Assembly: GCF_002860325.1 (NCBI RefSeq)
Contig: NZ_PKOJ01000005.1
Span: forward strand, 186,001-250,000
DNA: 64,000 nucleotides
Reading direction: 5' to 3'
Source of the DNA: Neptunicoccus cionae
GTDB taxonomy: Bacteria; Pseudomonadota; Alphaproteobacteria; Rhodobacterales; Rhodobacteraceae
Notes under the pieces: model-generated
Told to the model about the DNA's origin: nothing
The model's input: only the letters and a program-made list of their open reading frames with translations
Database searches by the model: none
Shown here: one piece after another, positions 7,359 to 14,943 of the stretch
Position numbering within the stretch: the stretch's first letter is position 1
Layout of the letters: every line of letters starts with the position of its first letter
Position numbers and translations under genes: made by a program

Positions 7359-9035
7359 GTGATAGCCTTCCCTCTCCTTGCGCAAATCCTGCCAGCCACT
7401 GTTGGTTCGGCCGCGCAAGCAGACGGGAACGGCAATTTTGAACAGCTTCTCGATACGGGTAAATTACCGGAACTGAAGACTCTTGTTCCCACCGCTCCCC
7501 TACCGGACGGAGAGGTCGAAGCAGAGGCAGACACCGTCACCGGAGAAGATGTCGCGATCCCCGTTGAAGCAGAGGAAACCGATACACCCGACCCGCTTGA
7601 AACGGTTGATCGAACCGTCCCGCAAACCGCTTCGAAATCCGCGACTCCATTGCAGGGTACGCCGGAAATAGAGTTGCCGCAGCCGAAAGAGATTGCGCAA
7701 GCTGCACCTCTGGAAGGGTCGGGCCCATTGCCGGTTGAGGTGGCGCCAGCCTCTCCGTCCGAGCGTCCGGAGCCTGTTCGCAAAGGCGTTTTGGAAGTTG
7801 CCAGTGACAAAATAGTCACGGCAGGACCGCAGCTTAAGGTGCCCGAACCTGCTGTCACACCGCAAGCTCAGCTTGAAGTGGCGGAAAACCCGACAAAAGC
7901 CTTGCCTGTAGACACCGCTGCTTCTGCGCCACAGGAAAGTGTGATTTCAGCACCTACCGACTTGGAAATTAACGGGCTCCTGGATCCTGCGGCACCCGAC
8001 AACCAAACCGCCCCCGAACCCGACAAACAGACCACCCCCGAAAAAGAAATCGCCAGTTCCTTACCGGCATTAGCTCCGTCCTCTGACGTCGAGTTACCCG
8101 AAACTGCGGTGGTGGAGCCGGTCGTCAACACAGACGCGGACGTGGAAGTGGCGATTTTGACATCTGGGCAAGCCGCACCGCTACCGGCAACGCCACAACA
8201 AAACCAACCCGTCCCATCGGAACAAACCGCTGACCTCCCGCCGGTCATGCCTGCTTTGGACGTGCCCCAAGATCGCAAGGCGGTTGATCGGGACATCCAG
8301 ACTTCTACAAATCCCGAGCCGCGCTCAGCCTCCGTTAAAAATCCCGAGGTGATATCGGTCACAAGAACCGGAGAGACGGTTCAGGTGGAGCTTGCCAAGA
8401 CCAAAAATCCTGTGGCGGGTGAGACGTTCTCACAACAGCTTTCCAAGCCGCAGCCGGAAGTTTCTGCACCGGAAAGCGGATTGGCCAAGGTCCAATCGAC
8501 AGGGGAGCCGACTACAATTGTTGCGCCCCAGCCCCTCCGTCCCGTCCTTGCCCCTGTGCAACCGGCTCCGGAACTGCAAACCGCGCCCGCTCCACAACCG
8601 ACAAAATCCCCGATTGTACGGCAGGTTATGGAGCAACTGGTTCAATATCCAACCGAGGGCGGGGTTGCGACCATCCGCCTGAAGCCCCACGGCATGGGCG
8701 TCATCGAAATTTCGGTCGATCGTGCAAAAGACGGTGGGTTGAACGTTGATATGCGGGTGCAAAACCCGCTGGTGCTGGACGCAATGCGGGCAGAGCGTGG
8801 CGCGATTTCCCATTTGTTCCAACCCACAGGAACCACAGCGGGCGGTACACTTTCGATGGATCTCTTCCAATCCGGCGCGGGCACGGGCCGCGAGGAACAG
8901 CACCGCCAGAACCCGCCTTCGGAATCCAAAACGTCCAGTGATACACAGGCCGACCCCGAACATGCGGAGGATCCCGCCTTGCCCCTTCGCAGCAGACAGA
9001 CACGCGCCTCCGGTGCTGTAAACATTTTAACCTGA
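7359..9035 (+). CDS. fliK: flagellar hook-length control protein FliK
   Basis: A 558-aa secreted ruler that sets hook length and switches export specificity via FlhB. The first 400 or so residues are low-complexity, rich in Pro, Glu, Ala, Thr and Val, as usual for FliK. The conserved Flg_hook C-terminal domain is near residues 410-505, with GGVATIRLKPHGMGVIEISV and DMRVQNPLVLDAMRAER. The GTG start at 7359 lies 2 bp after the sigma-gene stop, which implies translational coupling. flgD follows 12 bp downstream, the common fliK-flgD arrangement. Confidence 0.92.
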   Translation: MIAFPLLAQILPATVGSAAQADGNGNFEQLLDTGKLPELKTLVPTAPLPDGEVEAEADTVTGEDVAIPVEAEETDTPDPLETVDRTVPQTASKSATPLQGTPEIELPQPKEIAQAAPLEGSGPLPVEVAPASPSERPEPVRKGVLEVASDKIVTAGPQLKVPEPAVTPQAQLEVAENPTKALPVDTAASAPQESVISAPTDLEINGLLDPAAPDNQTAPEPDKQTTPEKEIASSLPALAPSSDVELPETAVVEPVVNTDADVEVAILTSGQAAPLPATPQQNQPVPSEQTADLPPVMPALDVPQDRKAVDRDIQTSTNPEPRSASVKNPEVISVTRTGETVQVELAKTKNPVAGETFSQQLSKPQPEVSAPESGLAKVQSTGEPTTIVAPQPLRPVLAPVQPAPELQTAPAPQPTKSPIVRQVMEQLVQYPTEGGVATIRLKPHGMGVIEISVDRAKDGGLNVDMRVQNPLVLDAMRAERGAISHLFQPTGTTAGGTLSMDLFQSGAGTGREEQHRQNPPSESKTSSDTQADPEHAEDPALPLRSRQTRASGAVNILT

Positions 9036-9047
9036 CAGGTCACAGAT

Positions 9048-9704
9048 ATGAGCATTACATCTATTTCCAGCGCATCGGTCACAGGGACAGCGGAAAGCTC
9101 CTTGTCCCAACTTTCCGACGATTACGAGACCTTCCTGAACCTGCTTGTGGCGCAAATTCAGAATCAGGATCCGTTGGAACCGTTGGATGCGACTGAATTT
9201 ATCTCGCAAATCGCAACCCTGACCCAAGTCGAGCAAACGGTGAATACCAATTCCCAGCTGGAGCAGTTGCGCTCCACTCTCGCACTGACGGCTTCCATGT
9301 CCGAAGCCACACTGATCGGGCGCACAGTTACCGTTCCGGCCAGCGCGGTAGAGCTGGATGCAACCGGAACCCCCGTTACCTTCAGCTATGAGATTGAGGG
9401 CGAAGCCTCCTCGGCCACGGCAATCATCAGTGATGCGGACGGGAATGTCTTGCGCTTGATCGAAGACCTGCCGGGAACTGCGGGTGTGTTGAATGAGGTG
9501 TCCTGGGACGGGCTGGACGACAGCGGCACCCTTTTGCCAGCGGGGATTTACACCATCTCGATGGCCGCACAGGATGCGACGGGCGGGTATAACACTTACA
9601 TCCGCGATCGGGTGGCATCGGTTTCCTATGTCGGCGGCGAACAGTTGCTTAACCTTGAAAACGGTTTGGAAGCTAGTAGCGGAGAGATCGTCAAGATCGA
9701 GTAA
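9048..9704 (+). CDS. flgD: flagellar hook assembly scaffold FlgD
   Basis: A 218-aa hook-cap protein needed for FlgE polymerisation. The N-terminal export and scaffold region contains FLNLLVAQIQNQDPLEPLDA and the following EFISQIATLTQVEQ, the diagnostic FlgD signature at about residues 27-65. A C-terminal FlgD Ig-like/tudor domain follows (VSWDGLDDSGTLLPAGIYTI). It lies directly downstream of fliK and is likely co-transcribed with it. Confidence 0.95.
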   Translation: MSITSISSASVTGTAESSLSQLSDDYETFLNLLVAQIQNQDPLEPLDATEFISQIATLTQVEQTVNTNSQLEQLRSTLALTASMSEATLIGRTVTVPASAVELDATGTPVTFSYEIEGEASSATAIISDADGNVLRLIEDLPGTAGVLNEVSWDGLDDSGTLLPAGIYTISMAAQDATGGYNTYIRDRVASVSYVGGEQLLNLENGLEASSGEIVKIE

Positions 9705-9720
9705 CAACGTGCTCAAGAGT

Positions 9721-9730
9721 TTGCGAAAAA
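9721..9730 (+). promoter_or_regulatory. flagellar-cluster motif TTGCGAAAAA, copy 2 (M15 hydrolase gene)
   Basis: TTTGCGAAAAATGTTATT ends 19 bp before the ATG at 9750, with AAGGGGGG as SD between. A -35 role is impossible at this distance, so it would have to be a -10-like or start-proximal operator element. Confidence 0.6.
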
Positions 9731-9749
9731 TGTTATTAAGGGGGGACAT

Positions 9750-10343
9750 ATGATTTCGAGACGCAGGATCATTTGTAGCGGTCTTGCCAGCGCCCTTTTG
9801 CCTGTCCTTCCGGCTTTCGCGGATGACGGGCTGAATATACCCGAACCGGTACGCAAGAATAGCAAACTTGACCAACTGGTTCCGCTGATCGAACCCTATC
9901 TTGATCTTTACAATCCCCATACGAAAGAACGCGAAAAGGTCCGTTTCTTCGGCGCTTCCGGATACGATCTGGCCGCCGTCAACAAAATTAACCACCTGCT
10001 GCGGGACTGGCGGCAGGATCAGGTCGTGCAGATGGATGTACGCCTATATTGGGGACTAGCCGCCATCCGCACCGCGGCTGTGCGGGATGGCCTGACCGGA
10101 GAAATCCAGATCAATTCCGGCTTTCGCACGAAAAGAACCAACGACTATCTGCGCAGTGAAGGTTATCGCCCCGCGGTAAATTCACTGCACCTGCGCGGCA
10201 GAGCAGTGGATTTCGTGGTAAAAGGCGGTGATGTAGCCAATGTAGCGCGATACGCCCAGTGGTTGGAGATCGGTGGCACCGGACATTACCGCGGGCGCTT
10301 CATCCATGTGGATTCCGGCGACCGCAGGGTCTGGTTCGGTTAG
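9750..10343 (+). CDS. Tat-exported M15/DUF882-type peptidoglycan peptidase
   Basis: A 197-aa periplasmic murein peptidase of the DUF882/YcbK (M15-like) family. The N-terminus is a twin-arginine signal (ISRRRIICSGLASALLPVLP) ending AFA. Zinc-ligand positions typical of the family are visible: SLHLRGRAVD (His147, Asp154) and FIHVDSG (His186, Asp188). The fold start INSGFRTKRTNDYL is also typical. It follows flgD after 45 bp and has its own TTGCGAAAAA motif and a strong SD (AAGGGGGG). Because the flgJ-like gene here lacks a muramidase domain, this enzyme is a good candidate for opening peptidoglycan for the rod; that role is inference. Confidence 0.85.
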   Translation: MISRRRIICSGLASALLPVLPAFADDGLNIPEPVRKNSKLDQLVPLIEPYLDLYNPHTKEREKVRFFGASGYDLAAVNKINHLLRDWRQDQVVQMDVRLYWGLAAIRTAAVRDGLTGEIQINSGFRTKRTNDYLRSEGYRPAVNSLHLRGRAVDFVVKGGDVANVARYAQWLEIGGTGHYRGRFIHVDSGDRRVWFG

Positions 10344-10356
10344 ATCCCGTTAAAGT

Positions 10357-10380
10357 TTGCGAAAAATATTCTGATCAGAA
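10357..10380 (+). promoter_or_regulatory. flagellar-cluster motif copy 3 plus 12-bp palindrome, between convergent genes
   Basis: TTGCGAAAAA at 10357-10366 is followed by the perfect palindrome TTCTGATCAGAA at 10369-10380, which overlaps the stop of the leftward gene. As a promoter this copy would read antisense into that gene. TAAAGTTT directly overlaps the motif's start. Confidence 0.4.
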
Positions 10381-11013
10381 ATGCAGATGGGCAAGCGGGG
10401 TCGTCATGATTGCGGTAACACCCTGTATCATGGCCAGATAGGAACTACGCATCTGTTGCTGGCTGGCAAACCCTTCAAATCCCGAAGCCTCGCCCCGCCA
10501 TACCGGTAAAAGACTGCTTGTTTTTGGCGCTTTCAAAGGTTTCTCGGCCCGATATTCAGCCAACGCACCACCATTATTGCGGGTGACACGAATGCCATCG
10601 CACAGGCCGGGCCGGTTGAAATCCAGAATGTAGCCGTCCTCTGATTCCAGCCAGATTCCCTTGTGATACAAGCTTTCCGCGCTTTCCTGCCGGGTCACCC
10701 GACCGGAAACAACACGCCAGTCCGGTTGCTTGCCGCTAGCTTCCTTAACATCCGAAAAAGCATCCAGCGCAAGAACGGTCATATCCAGAACGGGCATTGG
10801 CGCCCCCTGACCTTGCGCTCCGCGATTGAGAAAATTCGAAAGCGGTTGGCAAAAGTTCACTACAGCCTGTGCCGCCCGTTCAATCTGGGTGTGCCGGGAA
10901 GCAGCCGGCATTTCCTGTGACATTGGTTCTACATGACCAATAGCACTGAAAGACCTGTCCGAAACTGCATGTTTGTAAGGGGCGGATCGCACGGGGTAGG
11001 ACAATTCGGGCAT
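10375..11013 (-). CDS. conserved-context hypothetical protein in the flagellar cluster
   Basis: A 212-aa protein that I do not recognise. The ATG at 11013 was chosen because GAGAAGAAT lies just upstream; an 11-residue longer start exists at 11046. No signal peptide or membrane segment is evident. The middle part reads TVLALDAFSDVKEAS and GIWLESEDGYILDFNRPGLC, and the C-terminus is EGFASQQQMRSSYLAMIQGV. It is transcribed leftward, convergent to the M15 hydrolase gene and downstream of the flgF-G-A-H run. Its place among basal-body genes suggests a flagellar role, but nothing in the sequence proves one. Confidence 0.6.
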   Translation of the reverse strand: MPELSYPVRSAPYKHAVSDRSFSAIGHVEPMSQEMPAASRHTQIERAAQAVVNFCQPLSNFLNRGAQGQGAPMPVLDMTVLALDAFSDVKEASGKQPDWRVVSGRVTRQESAESLYHKGIWLESEDGYILDFNRPGLCDGIRVTRNNGGALAEYRAEKPLKAPKTSSLLPVWRGEASGFEGFASQQQMRSSYLAMIQGVTAIMTTPLAHLHF

Positions 11014-11228
11014 ATTCTTCTCGGGTATTCGGCGGATTAAAGGCAAATGTAAAACGGCGAGTCAGCACAATTAATTTGTGCCATGCAAAAAATTAATTTT
11101 CAAACAATTTTGACACGCAAAGGTAGAGTTTTTACATAAATTTTACAACGTAACGTTTGTCAAACAATTTCACCCTTTAAAGGGGCATGCAACCTCGCGC
11201 CAGCCCGGATTCATTACGTCGGAAAGAA
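11014..11228. other. intergenic region with an inverted repeat
   Basis: A 215-bp AT-rich gap. It holds the inverted repeat GCACAA-TTAAT-TTGTGC at 11065-11081 and several TTAA and CAAACAATTT elements. It lies upstream of the leftward hypothetical gene, so it may hold its promoter. No exact TTGCGAAAAA copy was seen here. Confidence 0.5.
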
Positions 11229-11681
11229 CTACAGTCCAGTTTGATAAAGAGCCGCGTTTTCGATGGAAATACCTGAAAAACCGTGCCGGTTTGCCATAAG
11301 CCCGAGCGCATGATTAACAGCCGGAATGACCTTTTCACTTTGCCTCACAAGAGGAAATGATCCCGCCGCAGTCGCCAGCCGCAGGGTTGTGTCCCTAAGA
11401 TACTGAAGGTCCGGTACTTCGTTAGAAGCGGAAATCACGCCAAGGCGGGCATCAAAGATCAGGGTCCCGCGCCCGACCACGTTGATCGTCATCTTTTCAA
11501 GCGTGATTTCAGTGGTGTTTTGCTGCTTTTCCTTAGGGGGAGCTGCGAACAGCATTCCCTCAACTGTAAACCCCAGACCGCCCCCGGCACCAAGGCACAC
11601 CAGCAAGAGAACGGCGAGAAGACCAAACCGCAATTTGCCAGCCCCACCATTTTTGGTGCCCTTGAAGAATATCCTGCGCAT
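11229..11681 (-). CDS. single-pass membrane protein downstream of flgH (FliL-like topology)
   Basis: A 150-aa protein with a basic N-terminus (MRRIFFKGTKNGG) and one membrane segment at about 19-40 (FGLLAVLLLVCLGAGGGLGF), leaving a periplasmic domain of about 110 residues. Size and topology resemble FliL, but a convincing fliL exists at 32030 and no clear FliL sequence signature is visible here. It starts 14 bp downstream of flgH in the flgF-flgG-flgA-flgH run, so it is likely co-transcribed with ring genes. It could be a second FliL-like stator or basal-body accessory; function unassigned. Confidence 0.65.
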   Translation of the reverse strand: MRRIFFKGTKNGGAGKLRFGLLAVLLLVCLGAGGGLGFTVEGMLFAAPPKEKQQNTTEITLEKMTINVVGRGTLIFDARLGVISASNEVPDLQYLRDTTLRLATAAGSFPLVRQSEKVIPAVNHALGLMANRHGFSGISIENAALYQTGL

Positions 11682-11695
11682 TATTTTGTGCTGCC

Positions 11696-12463
11696 TTAAT
11701 ACGGAAGAATGACGTCCAGAACATCCTCGCCATAACGGGGTGTTTGTACACGGGACAGCTGACCCTTCCCGCCATAGGAAATTCGGGCCTCTGCAATTTT
11801 CTCGTAAGGGATCGCATTGCTCATATCCACATCAACGGGGCGGATGATACCTGCAACACGCAACTCGCGCAGTTCGTTGTTCACCTTCACTTCCTGACGG
11901 CCGGCAATAACCATGTTGTTATTGGCAAGGCGACGGATAATCATTACCGCCACTTTCAGGCTGACTTTCTCGTTGCGCGCAATGCTTCCCTGTCCCCGCG
12001 ATGTGCTGCCGGATGACAGATCGATGATAGAGCCCGTTGGCAGATCATCTTCATTGATGCCGGGCAGGATCGCATCCAGTTTGCTGCCGTATCCAAGGAA
12101 AGTAGACCCGTCGATTTCATTCCCTGAAGAACGTGACCTGCGAGATTCGTTTTCCAATTCCGCTTCATCGTCGATTTCGATCAGAACGGTTAGAATATCA
12201 CCGACGCGCGATGCACGATGATCGCCGAAAAATCCGGTGGAGCCGGTCTGCCACAAGGAGGAAGCCTCTGCCCGTTGCGGAATCCGGACCGGTTCCGGTT
12301 CGGGCATGGGCACATGCACCACGCTGGCCTCGGGCATGACGATTTCGCTCACTTCGATCTCGGACATTTCCGGATTGCGGTGTTCTTTATACTGGTCGCA
12401 GGCGGCAAGGCCGAAGCACGATAAAAATAGGATTTTCGCAAATTTACGGGACTTCTGTCTCAT
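11696..12463 (-). CDS. flgH: flagellar L-ring lipoprotein FlgH
   Basis: Outer-membrane L-ring subunit, 255 aa from the chosen ATG. The lipoprotein signal is visible: MRQKSRKFAKILFLSCFGLA followed by A-Cys22. Family hallmarks follow: SLWQTGSTGFFGDHRASRVG, DILTVLIEIDDEA, RGQGSIARNEKVSLKVAVMI and NMVIAGRQEVKVNNELREL. A start 25 codons upstream is open but would put residues before the lipoprotein signal, so I prefer 12463. It lies 77 bp downstream of flgA in the flgF-flgG-flgA-flgH order typical of alphaproteobacteria. Confidence 0.93.
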   Translation of the reverse strand: MRQKSRKFAKILFLSCFGLAACDQYKEHRNPEMSEIEVSEIVMPEASVVHVPMPEPEPVRIPQRAEASSLWQTGSTGFFGDHRASRVGDILTVLIEIDDEAELENESRRSRSSGNEIDGSTFLGYGSKLDAILPGINEDDLPTGSIIDLSSGSTSRGQGSIARNEKVSLKVAVMIIRRLANNNMVIAGRQEVKVNNELRELRVAGIIRPVDVDMSNAIPYEKIAEARISYGGKGQLSRVQTPRYGEDVLDVILPY

Positions 12464-12539
12464 TGCTGTCTCTTTGTTGCTCCGCGAATATCTTCGGGAT
12501 GTTCCTGTCTTGGTTCCTGTCATCCGGTCCGCCCGCACC

Positions 12540-13232
12540 TTACGGCACCACTTCGACCAAACCTTCTCTCACCACGGTTGCTGTCAGAGCTACGTTGGAG
12601 CTCAGGTTTACTATGCGCACGTCATCGCCTTTCGCCCCGTCTTCAAGCGATTTCCCGGGCGCGCTGAGGTTCAACCCCCCTTTCGAAAGCACAATCGTCA
12701 CCTTGTCGCCCCGTTCGATGACTAGCGGTTCCGAAAGCGATCCCTCAAGAACCGGACGCCCTTCCAAAAGGATTCTGCGGGATTCCATTCCTACGATATC
12801 CTGCTGTTTCCGCAGGGATTTGGAAGGCAGGGTATTCAGGGCGATTTCAATCGTGCGGAAATCCCTTTCGCTAAGCAATGTCCCTGCCGGAATACGACGC
12901 ACGGGCACGTAAACCGGAACCGCGACAATTGCCTGTCCGCGAAAACCGATACCCTCCCCTTCGGTCGTGATCAGCCGCGTCGCAAACATGCCGGAACGGG
13001 GATCGAAGGAAAATCCTTCCAGCCGCGCCCCCTTTTCCGGTAAGCCCCTTGGCAGTTTCAGCTCGATACGACCGTCTTCGGGAATGTCCTGCAGGCTGGC
13101 TACCAACAGTTGCTCTTCCACAAGAAGAGAAACCGGAGTGCCTGCAAAAAGGTGATCGTCCGCCTGTAGCATGCCGCCCCAGCACACCAGCAGAAACGCC
13201 ATAACGGCTTGGATCACACGCGTCGTTGCCAT
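12540..13232 (-). CDS. flgA: flagellar P-ring assembly chaperone FlgA
   Basis: A 230-aa periplasmic chaperone for FlgI polymerisation. The N-terminal signal sequence (about 1-25) includes VIQAVMAFLLVCWGGMLQA. The C-terminal half is the SAF/ChapFlgA domain, with VPVRRIPAGTLLSERDF, ILLEGRPVLEGSL, VIERGDKVTIVLSKGGLNLS and ending VREGLVEVVP. Its start overlaps the flgG stop, so the two are coupled. Confidence 0.9.
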   Translation of the reverse strand: MATTRVIQAVMAFLLVCWGGMLQADDHLFAGTPVSLLVEEQLLVASLQDIPEDGRIELKLPRGLPEKGARLEGFSFDPRSGMFATRLITTEGEGIGFRGQAIVAVPVYVPVRRIPAGTLLSERDFRTIEIALNTLPSKSLRKQQDIVGMESRRILLEGRPVLEGSLSEPLVIERGDKVTIVLSKGGLNLSAPGKSLEDGAKGDDVRIVNLSSNVALTATVVREGLVEVVP

Positions 13233-14014
13233 TATCGGATCTGGTTGGCCGTCTGCATCATTTCGTCAGCTGCTTTCAAGGCTTTCGCCCCGAGCTCATA
13301 GCTGCGTTGTGCCGTGATCAGGTCGGTCATCTGTTTGATCGGATCAACGTTCGAGTTTTCAAGATAGCCCTGACGCAGAATGCCATAAGCTTCGTCGCCG
13401 GGGTTGCCGACCATCGGCTCACCGGAGGCTGCCGTCTCAAGCAGGAGGTTGTTCCCGATAGGCTTCAGACCGGCATCATTGATGAATGTGGCGAGAGTCA
13501 GTTGCCCGATCTCGTCGGGTTCGATTGCATTGGCAGTATAAGCGAGAACCAGACCTTCTTGCGTAATTTCGATTTCCTGCACATCGTCCGGCACCACAAG
13601 CGCAGGTTCCACCAGGTTGCCATCCAATGTTACGATTTCGCCCTCGGGTGACAGGATCAGGTTGCCTGCGCGGCTGTAAGCCGTGCTTCCGTCTGCGCGG
13701 GTGATAATGAAGTAACCGTCCCCGTCAATCGCAAGGTCAAGCTGGTTGTCCGTTTGCACCAGACCGCCCTGTGTATTGAGGCGTACAACACCTGTCGCGT
13801 GCACACCAAGCCCGATATCAACCCCGACGGGCCGGACTGTGCCATCCGCATTGGCGGCCCCTTCCCGTTCCAGCGTCTGATAAATCAGGTCGGAAAATGT
13901 CGCGCGGCCTGCCTTGTACCCTGTGGTATTGGCGTTGGCGATGTTGTTGGCAATCACGTCAACGTTAATCTGTTGCGCCTGCATACCTGTTGCTGCAATT
14001 CCAAGGGTCTTCAT
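13232..14014 (-). CDS. flgG: flagellar distal rod protein FlgG
   Basis: A 260-aa distal-rod subunit exported by the flagellar type III system. The N-terminal rod signature is AATGMQAQQINVDVIANNIA and NANTTGYKAGRATF; the C-terminal one is NVDPIKQMTDLITAQRSYEL with KALKAADEMMQTANQI. Its length is standard. It has its own TTGCGAAAAA motif 23 bp upstream, in the 48-bp gap after flgF, suggesting an internal promoter. Confidence 0.95.
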   Translation of the reverse strand: MKTLGIAATGMQAQQINVDVIANNIANANTTGYKAGRATFSDLIYQTLEREGAANADGTVRPVGVDIGLGVHATGVVRLNTQGGLVQTDNQLDLAIDGDGYFIITRADGSTAYSRAGNLILSPEGEIVTLDGNLVEPALVVPDDVQEIEITQEGLVLAYTANAIEPDEIGQLTLATFINDAGLKPIGNNLLLETAASGEPMVGNPGDEAYGILRQGYLENSNVDPIKQMTDLITAQRSYELGAKALKAADEMMQTANQIR

Positions 14015-14037
14015 TGTGGTCTCCGCTTAACGTATTA

Positions 14038-14047
14038 TTTTTCGCAA
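14038..14047 (-). promoter_or_regulatory. flagellar-cluster motif TTGCGAAAAA, copy 4 (flgG)
   Basis: On the leftward strand TTTGCGAAAAATAATACG ends about 23 bp before the flgG ATG, followed by TTAAGCGGAGACC with the SD. It sits between flgF and flgG. Confidence 0.6.
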
Positions 14048-14062
14048 ATGTTTTGCGCAGGA

Positions 14063-14803
14063 TTATTTCGGGGCCAGGCTACTTAAGGTCTGCTTACGCA
14101 GATCATCGCCAATATTCGCCAGATTCATGGAGCTTTCGTATTCCCGTTGAAGGGTGATCATGCGTGACATCTCCAGAATCGGGTTCACGTTCGACTTTTC
14201 AACGAAACCTTGTGCCATTTGCGGCTCCAATACAGGAACGAGTGCAACAGCCCCGTCGCGCGGCGCCAGTTTCGCCCCGCCAACTTGTGCCCAATTGTCC
14301 ACGTTATCCGCTTGAAACACACCGATCCGGGCGATTTCTTCGCCTCTGGCGTCGGTGATCATTCCGTCCTTCGCAATCTCTATTGAACCGGAACCCGGTG
14401 GAATATTGATCGGCGCACCGCCTTCATCCAGAACCAGATCGCCTGTCAGCGTAACCAGATCCCCTTGACCGTTCATAACAAAATTACCGGCGCGCCCCAA
14501 TGCGGTCTGACTTGTCGCTGTCTGGAAACCGAACCACCCGCTGCCGGTTAACGCGACATCCAGCGCGTTGGACGTCTTCACCAACACCCCTTCTTCAAGG
14601 TTCGCATATGTGCCGCCGTCGATCGCATAGGACATCTGCCGCAGGTCGTCTTTTGTATTGGTGTCAGAGATCATGCTTTCGAACACCGAAGTGGAGGCGC
14701 GAAATCCGTCGGTATTTGCGTTCGCCACGTTATTGGCCGCAACATCCGTAGCGCGCTGAAGCAGGGCTGCACGGGAAATGGCAAGATATGCAATATTATC
14801 CAT
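14063..14803 (-). CDS. flgF: flagellar proximal rod protein FlgF
   Basis: A 246-aa proximal-rod subunit. It starts MDNIAYLAISRAALLQRATD and continues AANNVANANTDGFRAS, the rod/hook N-terminal signature. The C-terminal signature is FVEKSNVNPILEMSRMITLQ with REYESSMNLANIGDDL. It is first in the leftward run flgF-flgG-flgA-flgH. Upstream, at 14881, TTATGCGAAAAC on the leftward strand is a variant of the cluster motif. Confidence 0.93.
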   Translation of the reverse strand: MDNIAYLAISRAALLQRATDVAANNVANANTDGFRASTSVFESMISDTNTKDDLRQMSYAIDGGTYANLEEGVLVKTSNALDVALTGSGWFGFQTATSQTALGRAGNFVMNGQGDLVTLTGDLVLDEGGAPINIPPGSGSIEIAKDGMITDARGEEIARIGVFQADNVDNWAQVGGAKLAPRDGAVALVPVLEPQMAQGFVEKSNVNPILEMSRMITLQREYESSMNLANIGDDLRKQTLSSLAPK

Positions 14804-14880
14804 AAGATGCAGGTCTCCGTATCGGGTGATTATTTCCGGTTGATCTGTGCCAACATCATAAACTATACATTATGTTGTGT

Positions 14881-14910
14881 TTTCGCATAACCCTAGAAAT
14901 GCGAAAAATT
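14881..14910. promoter_or_regulatory. divergent pair of cluster-motif variants between flgF and the TPR-like gene
   Basis: TTATGCGAAA at 14881-14890 (leftward) faces flgF, and ATGCGAAAAATT at 14899-14910 (rightward) faces the 585-aa protein gene. Both keep the GCGAAA core of the motif. Confidence 0.5.
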
Positions 14911-14943
14911 AAAAAAGATACCGGAAAAAGGGCTGGTAAATCC

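Noticed and set aside
9027-9995. Leftward 322-codon frame opposite flgD
   Set aside because: Overlaps flgD and the start of the M15 hydrolase gene, both well supported.
12425-12445. GCGAAAAT match inside flgH
   Set aside because: It encodes conserved signal-peptide residues (KFAKIL) and lacks the full 10-mer; probably chance.
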